DNA of 64,000 nucleotides from Massilia rubra (GTDB lineage Bacteria; Pseudomonadota; Gammaproteobacteria; Burkholderiales; Burkholderiaceae_D): contig NZ_VUYU01000006.1 in the NCBI RefSeq assembly GCF_011682065.1, positions 62,001 through 126,000 of the forward strand, read 5' to 3'. Shown piece after piece: positions 52,991 through 61,122 of this stretch. The first letter of the stretch is position 1. Every line of letters starts with the position of its first letter. The notes under the pieces were generated by a model. That model ran no database searches. It was not told the DNA's origin and saw only the letters and a program-made list of their open reading frames with translations. The position numbers and the translations under genes were made by a program.

Positions 52991-53629
52991 TTGAACACCA
53001 TCAAACTGCAATTCAAGGCGGCGCTGGCCGCGCGGCTCGGCGAACCGGGTTCCGATATCGCGCTGCTCAAGCCACTCAAGAACGGTATCAAGATGCTGGA
53101 CAAAGACACGAAACAGCAGCTCGGCGAGCTGACGTTCGACTACCTGCGCAATGCCGGCGGCGTGTATTTGGCATGCGAGATCACCGGCGGCATCGTGCAC
53201 GAGGTGCTGGGCGGTTTGGCACTGCCGTACGCCAGCAATCTGCTCAATTGCGCCACCATGAGCTTCAATTCATTGTCGGAAGAACGCAAGGAATTCAGTC
53301 CCGATATCGGCGGCGTAGTGCGGGTGCACGACGGCATGGATATCGACAGGACCTGCGGCGAAATCATCGAGCGCCTGGCCAAATGGCATATTCCCAAGAT
53401 GGAGCGCCTGCTCGCCATCAGCGAGGGTTTGATCGAGGACGTTGTCGCCTATCCGGATCATTACGCGTATCCGCTGCCGGTCATCGCCATTTGCCTGATC
53501 CGGAACGGCTGCCAGGCTATCGATGCCGCACTGGCGCCATACGCGCGCAACAAGCGCATTACACGCCACCGCAACCTGGACTTTCTGGCGGCACTGAAAC
53601 AACACCCGCTCCTGGCCCCAAGGACATAG
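52991..53629 (+). CDS. Hypothetical protein, TTG start
   Basis: A 212-residue soluble protein of mixed fold (ITGGIVHEVLGGLALPYASNLL, GVVRVHDGMDIDRTCGEIIERLAKWHIPKMERLLAISEGLIEDV). Translation from TTG at 52991 gives MNTIKLQFKAALAARLG; GGG about 11 bases before is a weak ribosome site. No family recognised. It lies 36 bases after the hydrolase gene and converges with ubiG 12 bases away. Confidence 0.65.
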   Translation: MNTIKLQFKAALAARLGEPGSDIALLKPLKNGIKMLDKDTKQQLGELTFDYLRNAGGVYLACEITGGIVHEVLGGLALPYASNLLNCATMSFNSLSEERKEFSPDIGGVVRVHDGMDIDRTCGEIIERLAKWHIPKMERLLAISEGLIEDVVAYPDHYAYPLPVIAICLIRNGCQAIDAALAPYARNKRITRHRNLDFLAALKQHPLLAPRT

Positions 53630-53640
53630 CGAATCAAGGC

Positions 53641-54363
53641 TTACGCGGCCTTTTGCATGGCAAGCAGATAACCCACGCCCATGAACCGGTGCAGGCGAAA
53701 GCGCTGGGTCAGCGCGTTGTAGCCCAAGCCGCGCTGGTCGGCCAGCACCAGGCCGGCGTTGCGCGCCATGCCGGTCAGTTCCGCCGGCTTGATCAGGCGG
53801 CTATATTGATGCGTTCCGACCGGCAGGATGCGCAGCACATATTCCACGCCGACGATCGCCATCAGGTAACTGAGCGGGTTGCGGTTGATCGTCGAAAAAA
53901 ACACCCAGCCACCCGGCTTGACCAGCGCCGCGCAGGCCTCGATCACCGCCGCCGGTTGCGGCACGTGCTCCAGCATTTCCATGCACGTGACCACGTCGTA
54001 CTGCGCCGCGCGCCCGTCCGCCCATGCCTCGGCGCTGCTGTAGGCGTAGTTCACATCGACCTGCTGACCCTGCGCATGCCAGCGCGCGATCTGCAAAGGC
54101 TTCTCGGCCAGGTCGATGCCGGTGACACTGGCGCCGCGGCGCGCCATCGATTCGGCCAGGATGCCGCCGCCGCAGCCGACATCGAGCACCTGCCTGGCTG
54201 CCAGGGAGCACAGCGCATCGATCCAGTCCAGCCGGTGCGGGTTGATGCGGTGCAGCGGCTTGAACTCGGACTGCTCGTCCCACCAGCGCGTGGCGAGATT
54301 GTTGAAGCGCGCCAGTTCAGCCGGGTCGGCGTTCGGGTGAAGCCCGGAAGTCGGTGTGTGCAT
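53641..54363 (-). CDS. ubiG: UbiG, ubiquinone 3-O-methyltransferase
   Basis: A 240-residue class I SAM methyltransferase that carries out both O-methylations of ubiquinone. It has the UbiG N-terminus (FNNLATRWWDEQSEFKPLHRINPHRLDWI), SAM motif I LDVGCGGGILAESMAR, TGIDLAEKPLQIAR, VTCMEMLEHVPQP and the C-terminal HQYSRLIKPAEL and LGYNALTQRFRL. Two ATGs are possible; 54363 has GGAG at 7 bases and is preferred to 54369. It lies 33 bases after the DCC-family gene on the same strand. Confidence 0.96.
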   Translation of the reverse strand: MHTPTSGLHPNADPAELARFNNLATRWWDEQSEFKPLHRINPHRLDWIDALCSLAARQVLDVGCGGGILAESMARRGASVTGIDLAEKPLQIARWHAQGQQVDVNYAYSSAEAWADGRAAQYDVVTCMEMLEHVPQPAAVIEACAALVKPGGWVFFSTINRNPLSYLMAIVGVEYVLRILPVGTHQYSRLIKPAELTGMARNAGLVLADQRGLGYNALTQRFRLHRFMGVGYLLAMQKAA

Positions 54364-54396
54364 GGTCATGCTCCGTAAAGTGATCTTAATAGGGGA

Positions 54397-54774
54397 TTAC
54401 CAGTTGCCGCGCCAGCGGTTCCAGCGATACAGCAGGCGCGCGAGAACCTTGTACAGCGGCCCTGCCAGCCAGTGCATCGAGCGCACCAGGCGCGCCAGCG
54501 GCCGCTGCCCCGGCGTGGCCGCCCACAGCGCGGCAAAGGCCTGGTCGCCGACCAGCATGCGCCCGCTGGCGTCGCGCACATGCAGGCGCTCGCGCAGCGC
54601 TTCGATATCGATGCCCAGCTGCGCGGCCAGTTCGGGTTCGGCGTGTACATCGCGCCACTCGACGGCGCAGCCCTGCATGCGTTCACGCTGGCCGCGTATG
54701 CCGGCGTCGCACACCGGACAGGCGCTGTTGTAGTAGACGACAGCCTCGGTGGCCGCTGGCTCGGGAGTTTGCAT
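54397..54774 (-). CDS. DCC-family thiol oxidoreductase-like protein (DUF393)
   Basis: A 125-residue protein with the DUF393 signature VVYYNSACPVCDAG containing the CxxC pair Cys19-Cys22, then WRDVHAEPELAAQLGIDIEALRERLHVRDASGRMLVGDQAFAALWAATPG and a helical end (HWLAGPLYKVLARLLYRWNRW). These proteins are thought to handle disulfides or thiols. It is upstream of ubiG in the same transcript and divergent from the ArsR regulator. ATG at 54774 follows GAGAA; an ATG at 54822 lies inside the likely regulatory region. Confidence 0.85.
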   Translation of the reverse strand: MQTPEPAATEAVVYYNSACPVCDAGIRGQRERMQGCAVEWRDVHAEPELAAQLGIDIEALRERLHVRDASGRMLVGDQAFAALWAATPGQRPLARLVRSMHWLAGPLYKVLARLLYRWNRWRGNW

Positions 54775-54824
54775 GGCGTTCTCGCAATCGCAAAGTGGGT
54801 TGGTGCGGCCATTATGCACCATAT

Positions 54825-54840
54825 TTAGCTAACTAGCTAA
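54825..54840. promoter_or_regulatory. Inverted repeat, probable ArsR operator
   Basis: TTAGCTA-AC-TAGCTAA (54825-54840) in an AT-rich block (54820-54856) that also has TATCTAAT. It lies between the divergent DUF393 and ArsR genes, the position expected for an autoregulated ArsR site. Confidence 0.55.
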
Positions 54841-54868
54841 TTATCTAATTAGGAAAGCATGGTGTATC

Positions 54869-55222
54869 ATGGCGTTTTACCGTCCACCAGGCGCACCGCA
54901 CATCATGGATCAAATCTTCGCCGCCCTGGCCTCGACCCCGCGCCGCAAAATCCTGGCCTATTTGTCCGAAACGGAGCTGTCGGCGGGCGAGATCGCGACG
55001 CGCTTCGAGATGACCAAGCCATCGTTGTCGAAACACCTGCGCATCCTCGAATCGGCGGGCCTGATCGCCAGCGACAAGCGCGGGCAATTCGTGTTCTACC
55101 GCCTGCAGGGCGACAACCTGGCCAATACGCTGGCCTCGTTCATGCAGGCGGTGTGCCCGGTCTCGCAAGAGCTCAAGCAGGAAAGCCGCGCGCTGGCGCG
55201 CAAGAAGGCGCCCAAGGAGTAA
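54869..55222 (+). CDS. ArsR-family transcriptional regulator
   Basis: A 117-residue winged-helix repressor: IFAALASTPRRKILAYLSE, LSAGEIATRFEMTKPSLSKHLRILESAGLIASDKRGQFVFYRL. The metal-binding ELCVCDL motif is absent, so it probably senses something other than a metal ion (one Cys remains, in AVCPVSQ). Start 54869 has AGGAAAG 11 bases upstream; ATG 54905 (MDQIFAALAS) matches where the family usually begins and is equally possible. It probably binds the inverted repeat at 54825-54840 and controls itself and the DUF393-ubiG pair. Confidence 0.85.
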   Translation: MAFYRPPGAPHIMDQIFAALASTPRRKILAYLSETELSAGEIATRFEMTKPSLSKHLRILESAGLIASDKRGQFVFYRLQGDNLANTLASFMQAVCPVSQELKQESRALARKKAPKE

Positions 55223-55316
55223 ACCTTCCGCGATCAGCCGCTATGCGATTGACGCCGTTGCCATTACAATCACAGCACATCTCCGGATTGGTCCGGCATT
55301 TGCCAAGTGGATCTCA

Positions 55317-56768
55317 ATGAGCGACGAACTGGTACGCGCAACGACAAGCCTGTGTTCGACCTGCAAACGCAGTGTGGACGCCACCATCTGGCGCAGCGAG
55401 GGCCGCGTGGTCATGCGCAAGCGCTGCCCCCAGCATGGCTCCGAAGAAGTCATCGTATCGTCCAACGCCGCCTGGTACGACGCCATGATGAACGAGGCGC
55501 CGGTGCTCACGCCGCCCATGGACGCCGCGCCGGCCAGCCAGGGCTGCCCGTTCGACTGCGGCCCCTGCACCAGCCACGAACAACAGGTCCTGCTGCCGAT
55601 CGTGCCGATCACCTCGGCCTGCAATCTCGATTGCCCGATCTGCTACACGCATAACCGCAACGAAGGCGCCTTCCATATGTCGCAGGACCAGCTGCGCGCC
55701 ATTCTCGGGCACATGCGGCGGGCAGACCCGAGCAACCGCATGATCAACCTGACCGGGGGCGAACCGACCCAGCATCCCGACTTCGAGCGGCTGGTGGAGC
55801 TGTGCCACGCCGAAGGCATCAACCGCATCACCATCTCCACCCACGGCCTGCGCTTTCTCAAGGATGAATGGCTGCTCGAACGGCTGGCGGCGCTGGACGC
55901 GCGCATCGTGCTGTCGTTCGACTCGTTCACGCCGGGGACGAATATCGACATGTTGGGCGGGAATTTCTACCAGGCGAAGATGCGGGTGCTGGCCCTGCTC
56001 GAAAAATACAAGGTCGACACCACCCTGCTGCCGGTGCTGGCACGCGGCAGCAACGACCATGAAGTAGGTGCGTTCGTGAAGCTGGCGCTGGAAAAGGACT
56101 TCATCCGCAGCGTCGAACTGCACACGATGACCTTCACCGGCCAGGGCGGCTCGCGCTTCGACCGGCGCGGCCGCTACACCACCTACGACGTGCTGGCCGA
56201 CCTGGAACAGCAGACCGGCGGCGCGCTGCGCATCAGCGACTTCGTGCCGTCGCCATCGAGCCATCCGATGTGCTACCTGATCACCTACATGCTGCGCCTG
56301 GACGACGGCCGCTGGCTGCCGTTCACCCGCTTCATGGAACGCGCCGACCTGCGCGCGCTGCTGACCGGCACCCTGTACCTGGAACCGACCCCGCAGGTGG
56401 AACTGCGCCTGCAGGACGTCATCACGCGCCTGTGGGCCGGCGAGATGGAAAGCCCCGACAGCGACATGATCCTGGCCACCCTCAAGGGCCTGCTGGCGCG
56501 CATGTTCGCGCCCGGCCTGTCGACCGAACAGCGCATGCGCATCGGCGAACAGAGTTCGAAAGCGATCTACGTGCACTCGCACATGGATGAAGAAACCTTC
56601 GATACCGACCGCATACGCCAATGCTGCGTGGGCATCCGCGAGCCGGACGGGCGCAACGTGCCTTCCTGCGCCTACAACATCCTGTACCGCGACCGCGACA
56701 CGCGCTTTTCGGTGGCGCCCGGCGCCCCGGTGGCCACCCTGGGAAGCGGCCGGCTGAGCGTCGCATGA
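55317..56768 (+). CDS. Tetraether-synthase-like (Tes/GrsAB type) radical SAM enzyme
   Basis: A 483-residue radical SAM protein. It has the multi-cluster N-terminus of Tes/GrsAB enzymes: Cys13/Cys16 (LCSTCKR), Cys37 in KRCPQHG, then CPFDCGPCTSH (Cys77, 81, 84), then the radical SAM motif Cys102-x3-Cys106-x2-Cys109 (ACNLDCPICYTHN), then NLTGGEPTQHPDF. Late cysteines (QCCVGIREPDGRNVPSC) may bind a further cluster. Tes joins lipid tails through unactivated carbons in archaea, and GrsAB-like homologues occur in bacteria. The substrate here is unknown. It is first in a four-gene operon. Confidence 0.85.
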   Translation: MSDELVRATTSLCSTCKRSVDATIWRSEGRVVMRKRCPQHGSEEVIVSSNAAWYDAMMNEAPVLTPPMDAAPASQGCPFDCGPCTSHEQQVLLPIVPITSACNLDCPICYTHNRNEGAFHMSQDQLRAILGHMRRADPSNRMINLTGGEPTQHPDFERLVELCHAEGINRITISTHGLRFLKDEWLLERLAALDARIVLSFDSFTPGTNIDMLGGNFYQAKMRVLALLEKYKVDTTLLPVLARGSNDHEVGAFVKLALEKDFIRSVELHTMTFTGQGGSRFDRRGRYTTYDVLADLEQQTGGALRISDFVPSPSSHPMCYLITYMLRLDDGRWLPFTRFMERADLRALLTGTLYLEPTPQVELRLQDVITRLWAGEMESPDSDMILATLKGLLARMFAPGLSTEQRMRIGEQSSKAIYVHSHMDEETFDTDRIRQCCVGIREPDGRNVPSCAYNILYRDRDTRFSVAPGAPVATLGSGRLSVA

Positions 56769-56929
56769 ACGACCAGCAGGACATCTTGCGCGCGCTCGAC
56801 CTGCCGGAAGAAGCCATTCCCCTGTTCCTCGCGCACGTCGCGCAGTTCTGCCAGGATCACGGCGGCCAGCGCCGGTACGGCGAGCTGCTTGCCCTGCTGG
56901 CGCGCTACCAGGCGGCAGTGGACAAGTGA
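56765..56929 (+). CDS. 54-residue small helical protein
   Basis: MNDQQDILRALDLPEEAIPL begins the protein, with a second helix rich in Leu and Ala (YGELLALLARYQAAVDK). The ATG overlaps the radical SAM stop (ATGA), so it is translationally coupled. No TM segment or leader/core layout, so a RiPP precursor is unlikely. It may be a small partner protein of the radical SAM enzyme. I do not recognise a family. Confidence 0.7.
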   Translation: MNDQQDILRALDLPEEAIPLFLAHVAQFCQDHGGQRRYGELLALLARYQAAVDK

Positions 56930-56936
56930 GATACAA

Positions 56937-57599
56937 GTGAGATACAACGGCTTGCAGCTGGTGATCGGCCTGGCCGTGCGCAAGCTGGACGACCCCTGGT
57001 TCAACCGCTTCCACGATGCGCTGGTGCTGGGCGCGATCCGCGAAGACGTCACCTGGATGCCGCGCCGCCGAAAAATCCGGGAGCACTGGTCGCTCAGCCA
57101 CTTTTCTGGCCGCCATCTCGGTGGCGGCTTCATTCCCTTCCTGACGGCGAGCGCCCCGGCCAAGGCGCAGGACTATGTCGACCGCGCAGTGACGGCATGG
57201 CGCGCCGGCCAGCACGCGCGCGCCTTCGTGCAACTGGGGATGGCCTCGCACCTGGTGATCGACATGGCCTGCCCGGTCCACGCCAGCCGCGTGGCGCACC
57301 TGACCGACGGCTACGAGTGGTACGTCGAAGCCAACGGCGCGCAACTGGCGGCGCTGCCCTTCGACGTGCCGCACCAGTACGCCAGCGCGCATGACGCCGC
57401 CGCCGGCCTGGCGGCATTCACGCAGCGCTTCGCGCCCGACCGCACCAACCACCACTGGGGGCGCCTGCTCAAGCGGCTCGGCCTGCGCCGCTCGCTCACG
57501 CGCGCCGAATTCGCCGCCCAGGCCGAACACATCATCCCCACCGCCGCCGGCCACCTGGCGGCGGTCTACCTGACCTTCATCGAAGCGACCCGCTCTTGA
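56937..57599 (+). CDS. Zn-dependent phospholipase C-like protein, GTG start
   Basis: A 220-residue protein. FHDALVLGAIREDVTW, HWSLSHFSGRHLGGGF and LGMASHLVIDMACPVHASR carry His, Asp and His in the spacing of zinc-dependent phospholipase C (PF00882-like), whose hallmark is a trinuclear zinc site. No Sec signal is seen, so it may act in the cytoplasm. The GTG at 56937 follows an 11-bp tandem duplication (aagtgagatac twice) just after the small ORF stop. Its TGA overlaps the TTG of the flippase gene. The family call is made from motifs only. Confidence 0.65.
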   Translation: MRYNGLQLVIGLAVRKLDDPWFNRFHDALVLGAIREDVTWMPRRRKIREHWSLSHFSGRHLGGGFIPFLTASAPAKAQDYVDRAVTAWRAGQHARAFVQLGMASHLVIDMACPVHASRVAHLTDGYEWYVEANGAQLAALPFDVPHQYASAHDAAAGLAAFTQRFAPDRTNHHWGRLLKRLGLRRSLTRAEFAAQAEHIIPTAAGHLAAVYLTFIEATRS

Positions 57600-58600
57600 A
57601 AAAAATCCTGTTTGCCGTATTGTTCGCGCTGACCGTCTACCTGACCGTGCGCTTTTTCTCGCATGCCAGCGGCGCCAGCCTCGGTGGCGTGCTGGCCCTG
57701 ATCGGCACCATTGCCCTGCCCTTGTGGCTCGGCCTTGCCGCCCTGACCTGCCTGTTCTATATGCTGGACTGGATCCGCCTGCGCAGCATGCTCGCGGTGC
57801 TCGGCCATCCGCTGCGCTTTGCACAAGGCCTGCGCCTGACCTGCGTGAGCTACTTCGTCACCAGCATCACGCCCAGCGCCGAACTGCACACGCCGGCCAT
57901 GATGTTCGTGCTCGGGCGCCAGGGCGTGCCGATGCCGCACTCGCTGGCGGCGTCGGTCAGCAAGAGCATTTACATGACCTTGTGGATTTGCCTGGTCTCG
58001 TGCGTCACGCTCACCTTCGGCCACGCCATTCCCCTGCCGGCGCCCTTGCAGGTCGGCCTGCCACTGCTGACCGCCCCGCTGCTGGGCATAGCGCTGCTGC
58101 TGGCGCTGATGGCGTTTTTCCCGGGGCCGGTGATGCGCTGGACCGAACGGCGCGCCGGCGCCATGAAAGATGGCGGCTTGTGGCAAAAGACCCTGCTCGG
58201 TATCGGCCAGAGCGCGCATGCCATTTCCGCCATCGGCAAGTCGATCGATGTGCAGCACCTGGTGTGCCACCTGGCCTCGGTGGTCTTTTTGCTGACCTAC
58301 GTGGCGATCGGCTGGCTGCTCGCCACCCACTTCGGCTTTACGCTGACCTGGCTGCAAGCGCTGACCATCTTTTCGACCAGCCTGATGATCGCCTACCTGG
58401 CGCCGGTGCCGGGCGCGATCGGCGTGGCCGAAGTGGCAACCAGCTACATGCTCGATGCCGCGCTCACGCCGCAGGGCATGGCCGTGGCGGTGACCTTGCG
58501 CGTGCTGTGCTGGTACCTGGTGGCGGTTCCCGGCGCGCTGGTGCTGGCGCGCGAGTTCCGCCTGGCGGGCGCGTGGAAGCTGCCCAAGGTGTTCAGCTAA
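57596..58600 (+). CDS. AglD/LPG-synthase-TM-type flippase, TTG start
   Basis: A 334-residue polytopic membrane protein (about 8 TM helices) of the UPF0104/LPG_synthase_TM family: LRLTCVSYFVTSITPSAELHTPAMMFVLGRQG, SLAASVSKSIYMTLW, YLAPVPGAIGVAEVATSYMLDA. These move or modify lipid-linked molecules (AglD, MprF-flippase domain). Start is TTG at 57596 overlapping the TGA of the PLC-like gene (TTGA). It is the last gene of the radical SAM operon, and its end overlaps the convergent membrane-protein gene by 8 bases. Confidence 0.85.
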   Translation: MKKILFAVLFALTVYLTVRFFSHASGASLGGVLALIGTIALPLWLGLAALTCLFYMLDWIRLRSMLAVLGHPLRFAQGLRLTCVSYFVTSITPSAELHTPAMMFVLGRQGVPMPHSLAASVSKSIYMTLWICLVSCVTLTFGHAIPLPAPLQVGLPLLTAPLLGIALLLALMAFFPGPVMRWTERRAGAMKDGGLWQKTLLGIGQSAHAISAIGKSIDVQHLVCHLASVVFLLTYVAIGWLLATHFGFTLTWLQALTIFSTSLMIAYLAPVPGAIGVAEVATSYMLDAALTPQGMAVAVTLRVLCWYLVAVPGALVLAREFRLAGAWKLPKVFS

Positions 58601-59129
58601 CGCTCGCCGGCACGGTGCGGTTCCAGAGCCAGCGCGCCGCATGCAACTGCGCCAGCATCAGCACCAGGTTCAACGCCCGGATCGGCCAGCCCGACGGGAG
58701 GAAGCCCGCCAGCGGGTCCCAAGGGCGAAACGCCAGGTTGACGTTCATGCTGTCGGGCGTGAACGCCTGGCTGAGCGCAACGAGCAGTTGGTAGATCGCC
58801 AGCGCGACCCATGGAACGACAGCCGGGATGCGCCTGCCGCGCCACGCCAGCGCCCCCAGCGCCGGCGCCGACGCATGCAGCAGGAACGAGGCGAGCGAGG
58901 TATGGCCGCCGGCCGCCACATGCAGCACGTAGGCCGGCAAGGCGATGGCCCCCTGGCACAGGAAGCCCGTGACGATCAGCGGCGCGGCATTGGCGAGCAG
59001 GCCCAGCGCCAGCATGGTGCTGGTCACGTGGCACATCCACAGCAGTTCGGGCGCCAGCCCGTCCTGCGTCTTCTGCACCGCCAGGATGGCAAGCAACAGC
59101 ATCATATAGATGCCGCCGGCGCGCTTCAT
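58593..59129 (-). CDS. Membrane protein of unknown function
   Basis: A 178-residue protein with about five TM helices (IYMMLLLAILAVQ, HVTSTMLALGLLANAAPLIVTGFLC, IALPAYVLHVAAGGH, VVPWVALAIYQLLVALSQAF, IRALNLVLMLAQLHAARWLW). Conserved-looking residues are scattered (HVTST, HAS, FRPWDPLAGF). No family recognised. The ATG at 59129 overlaps the SDR stop (ATGA). It is the last gene of the minus-strand operon. Confidence 0.65.
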   Translation of the reverse strand: MKRAGGIYMMLLLAILAVQKTQDGLAPELLWMCHVTSTMLALGLLANAAPLIVTGFLCQGAIALPAYVLHVAAGGHTSLASFLLHASAPALGALAWRGRRIPAVVPWVALAIYQLLVALSQAFTPDSMNVNLAFRPWDPLAGFLPSGWPIRALNLVLMLAQLHAARWLWNRTVPASVS

Positions 59130-59827
59130 CCCAGTCCGCCCGTGAGCGGGAACTGGGCGCCGTTCAGGTAGGTGTTTTCCAGCGCGAGCCAGCGCAGGCC
59201 GCGCGCGGCCTCGACACAGGTGCCGGTGCGCCCGAGCGCCGAATAGCGGCGGTACGATTCGCGCAGTTTCGGGTCGAGCGCCGCCGCAATGCCGCCATCG
59301 AGCACGCCCACCACGGCCAGGTTGACCAGGATGCCCTTGGGGCCGAGCTCCTTGGCCAGCGCCAGGGTCAGGCCCCACATGGCCGCCTGGCTGGCCGCGT
59401 AATGGGCGGGCGCGGGAACCGGCTGCACGCCGTCGAGGGCGGCGACCAGCACCAGCGCACCGCGCAGGCCGCGCCGCTCCATCTGCTGCGCGCACAGCAG
59501 CGCGGCGCGTCCGTGCACCGCATGCACCGCGTCCCACGCCGCCGCCGTCACCGCGCCCAGCGAGGCGATCGGCGCCACGCCGGCGCAGTGGACCACCACG
59601 TCGGGCAAGCGGCCGTCGCGCGCGAGCGCATCGAACAGCAGGTCCAGCGCGTCGGCCCGTTCAAAATCGGCCGCGTAGGCCGCGAAACCGAGTTCGTCGG
59701 CCATGGCGGCGGCAAGCGCGGCGCGCCGGCAGTACGTAAACACCACATCGGCGCCGCTGCGTTTCAGTTCGCGCAGCAGGGCCGAGCCGAGGGCGCCGCT
59801 GCCGCCCAGTACAAGTACGCGTTTCAT
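59126..59827 (-). CDS. SDR-family protein lacking the catalytic lysine
   Basis: A 233-residue short-chain dehydrogenase fold: LVLGGSGALGSALLRELK (NAD(P)-binding), VVVHCAGVAPIASLG (NAG-like), and PAHYAASQAAMWGL where YxxxK is expected. Here the lysine is Gln, and the catalytic Ser position reads VAALDG. Activity may thus be altered or lost, or the protein may be a partner. The ATG at 59827 overlaps the aminotransferase stop (ATGA). Confidence 0.85.
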   Translation of the reverse strand: MKRVLVLGGSGALGSALLRELKRSGADVVFTYCRRAALAAAMADELGFAAYAADFERADALDLLFDALARDGRLPDVVVHCAGVAPIASLGAVTAAAWDAVHAVHGRAALLCAQQMERRGLRGALVLVAALDGVQPVPAPAHYAASQAAMWGLTLALAKELGPKGILVNLAVVGVLDGGIAAALDPKLRESYRRYSALGRTGTCVEAARGLRWLALENTYLNGAQFPLTGGLG

Positions 59828-61122
59828 TGAAGATCCCACAGGAAGTCGAGCGCCTCGCGCAGCGCATGCACGCACGCCAGCAGCTCGTCGTCGGTTATCG
59901 TGAACGATGGCTGCACGCGCAGCACCTGCCACGCGTGGCCGCAAATCTGCGAGATGTAGCCGGCCTTGTACAGCCGGTGCACCAGCAGCATGCCGATGGC
60001 CGGCTGCGCCGCCAGTTCGGGCACGCCGAGGTAGTCGAACTGGTAGCACGGATGGTCCGGCGCTTCGAGCTCGATGCCCAGCATCAGGCCTTCGCCGCGG
60101 ATCGCCTTGACCAGTGGCGACGGCATGACGAATTCGTCCAGCGCCTTGCGCAACAAGCGGCCCTTGCGTTCCACATCGGCCAGCATGGCGTCGTCCAGCA
60201 GGTCGAGCGCCGCCAGGCCGGCCACGCAGGCGAGCGCGTTGCCGCTGAAGGTGGACGCATGCGCCTCGGCCAGCGCGAACTTGCCGTACACGCCGTCAAA
60301 AATCGGGCGCCGCGTGAGCATCACCGACAGCGGCATCAAGCCGCCGCCGAGCGCTTTGCCGAGGGTGACCACGTCGGGCCGGCGCGGCCAGTCCTGGCTG
60401 GACAAAAAGCGCCCGGTGCGTCCAAGGCCGGTCTGGATTTCGTCGGCCACCAGCAGCACGCCGCGCTCGCCCGTGCCGTGGCACAGGCGTGCCAGGTAAG
60501 CGGCATCGGGCTGGCGCACGCCGGCTTCGACCTGGATCGGTTCGAGCACGATGGCGGCAAGCGACGGATCGGCCAGCGCGTGGTCGAGCGCCTGCATGTC
60601 GCCGAACGGCAGCGCGTCGACCATCGGCAGGTGCGGGCCGAAAATGTCGCGGTACGGGCCGGCCTGCATCATCGCCACGCTACCGAAGGTACAGCCGTGG
60701 TAGGCGCCATGGATGCAAACGATGCGCGGCCTGCCGCTGGCGCCGCGCACCAGCTTGAGCGCCGCCTCCACCGCCTCGGCGCCGCCGTTGGCGAAAAACG
60801 CCGCGTCGTAACCGGTGCGCTGGTGCAATCGGCTGGCCAGCAACCCGGCGTAGGGGCTGATGCCCGATGGGTAGAACGATGGCGCGCGGCCACGCAGGAA
60901 GTCCATCAGCGCCGCCTCGATCGCTGGCGGACGATGGCCGAACGCCTGCGTGCCCCAGCCGGCCAGCAGGTCGATGTACGGTTTGCCGCCGGTGTCGATC
61001 AGGTGGCCGTGCTCCACGCGTTCGAGCAGGTAAGGTTCGCTGCAAAGGCGCGCGCGCATCGACACCAGCGGGTTCACAAACGCGCGAAAATCGTCGTAGC
61101 CCTGATGCAGGAGTGCGTCCAT
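59824..61122 (-). CDS. Class III PLP aminotransferase (first)
   Basis: A 432-residue class III aminotransferase: GWGTQAFGHRPPAIEAAL, FFANGGAEAVEAALKLVRGASGR, GAYHGCTFG, LVADEIQTGLGRTG (PLP Asp) and TLGKALGGGL (PLP Lys). The C-terminus has RGEGLMLGIELEAP. Such enzymes move amino groups to aldehydes or ketones of omega-amino or long-chain substrates. It is a paralogue of the second aminotransferase at 62935-64000. The ATG at 61122 overlaps the SDR stop (TGATG). Confidence 0.92.
   Translation of the reverse strand: MDALLHQGYDDFRAFVNPLVSMRARLCSEPYLLERVEHGHLIDTGGKPYIDLLAGWGTQAFGHRPPAIEAALMDFLRGRAPSFYPSGISPYAGLLASRLHQRTGYDAAFFANGGAEAVEAALKLVRGASGRPRIVCIHGAYHGCTFGSVAMMQAGPYRDIFGPHLPMVDALPFGDMQALDHALADPSLAAIVLEPIQVEAGVRQPDAAYLARLCHGTGERGVLLVADEIQTGLGRTGRFLSSQDWPRRPDVVTLGKALGGGLMPLSVMLTRRPIFDGVYGKFALAEAHASTFSGNALACVAGLAALDLLDDAMLADVERKGRLLRKALDEFVMPSPLVKAIRGEGLMLGIELEAPDHPCYQFDYLGVPELAAQPAIGMLLVHRLYKAGYISQICGHAWQVLRVQPSFTITDDELLACVHALREALDFLWDLQ

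Noticed and set aside
56765-56929. Small ORF after the radical SAM gene considered as a RiPP precursor
   Set aside because: It has no leader/core layout, no Cys/Ser/Thr- or Gly-rich tail, and is an acidic helical protein throughout.
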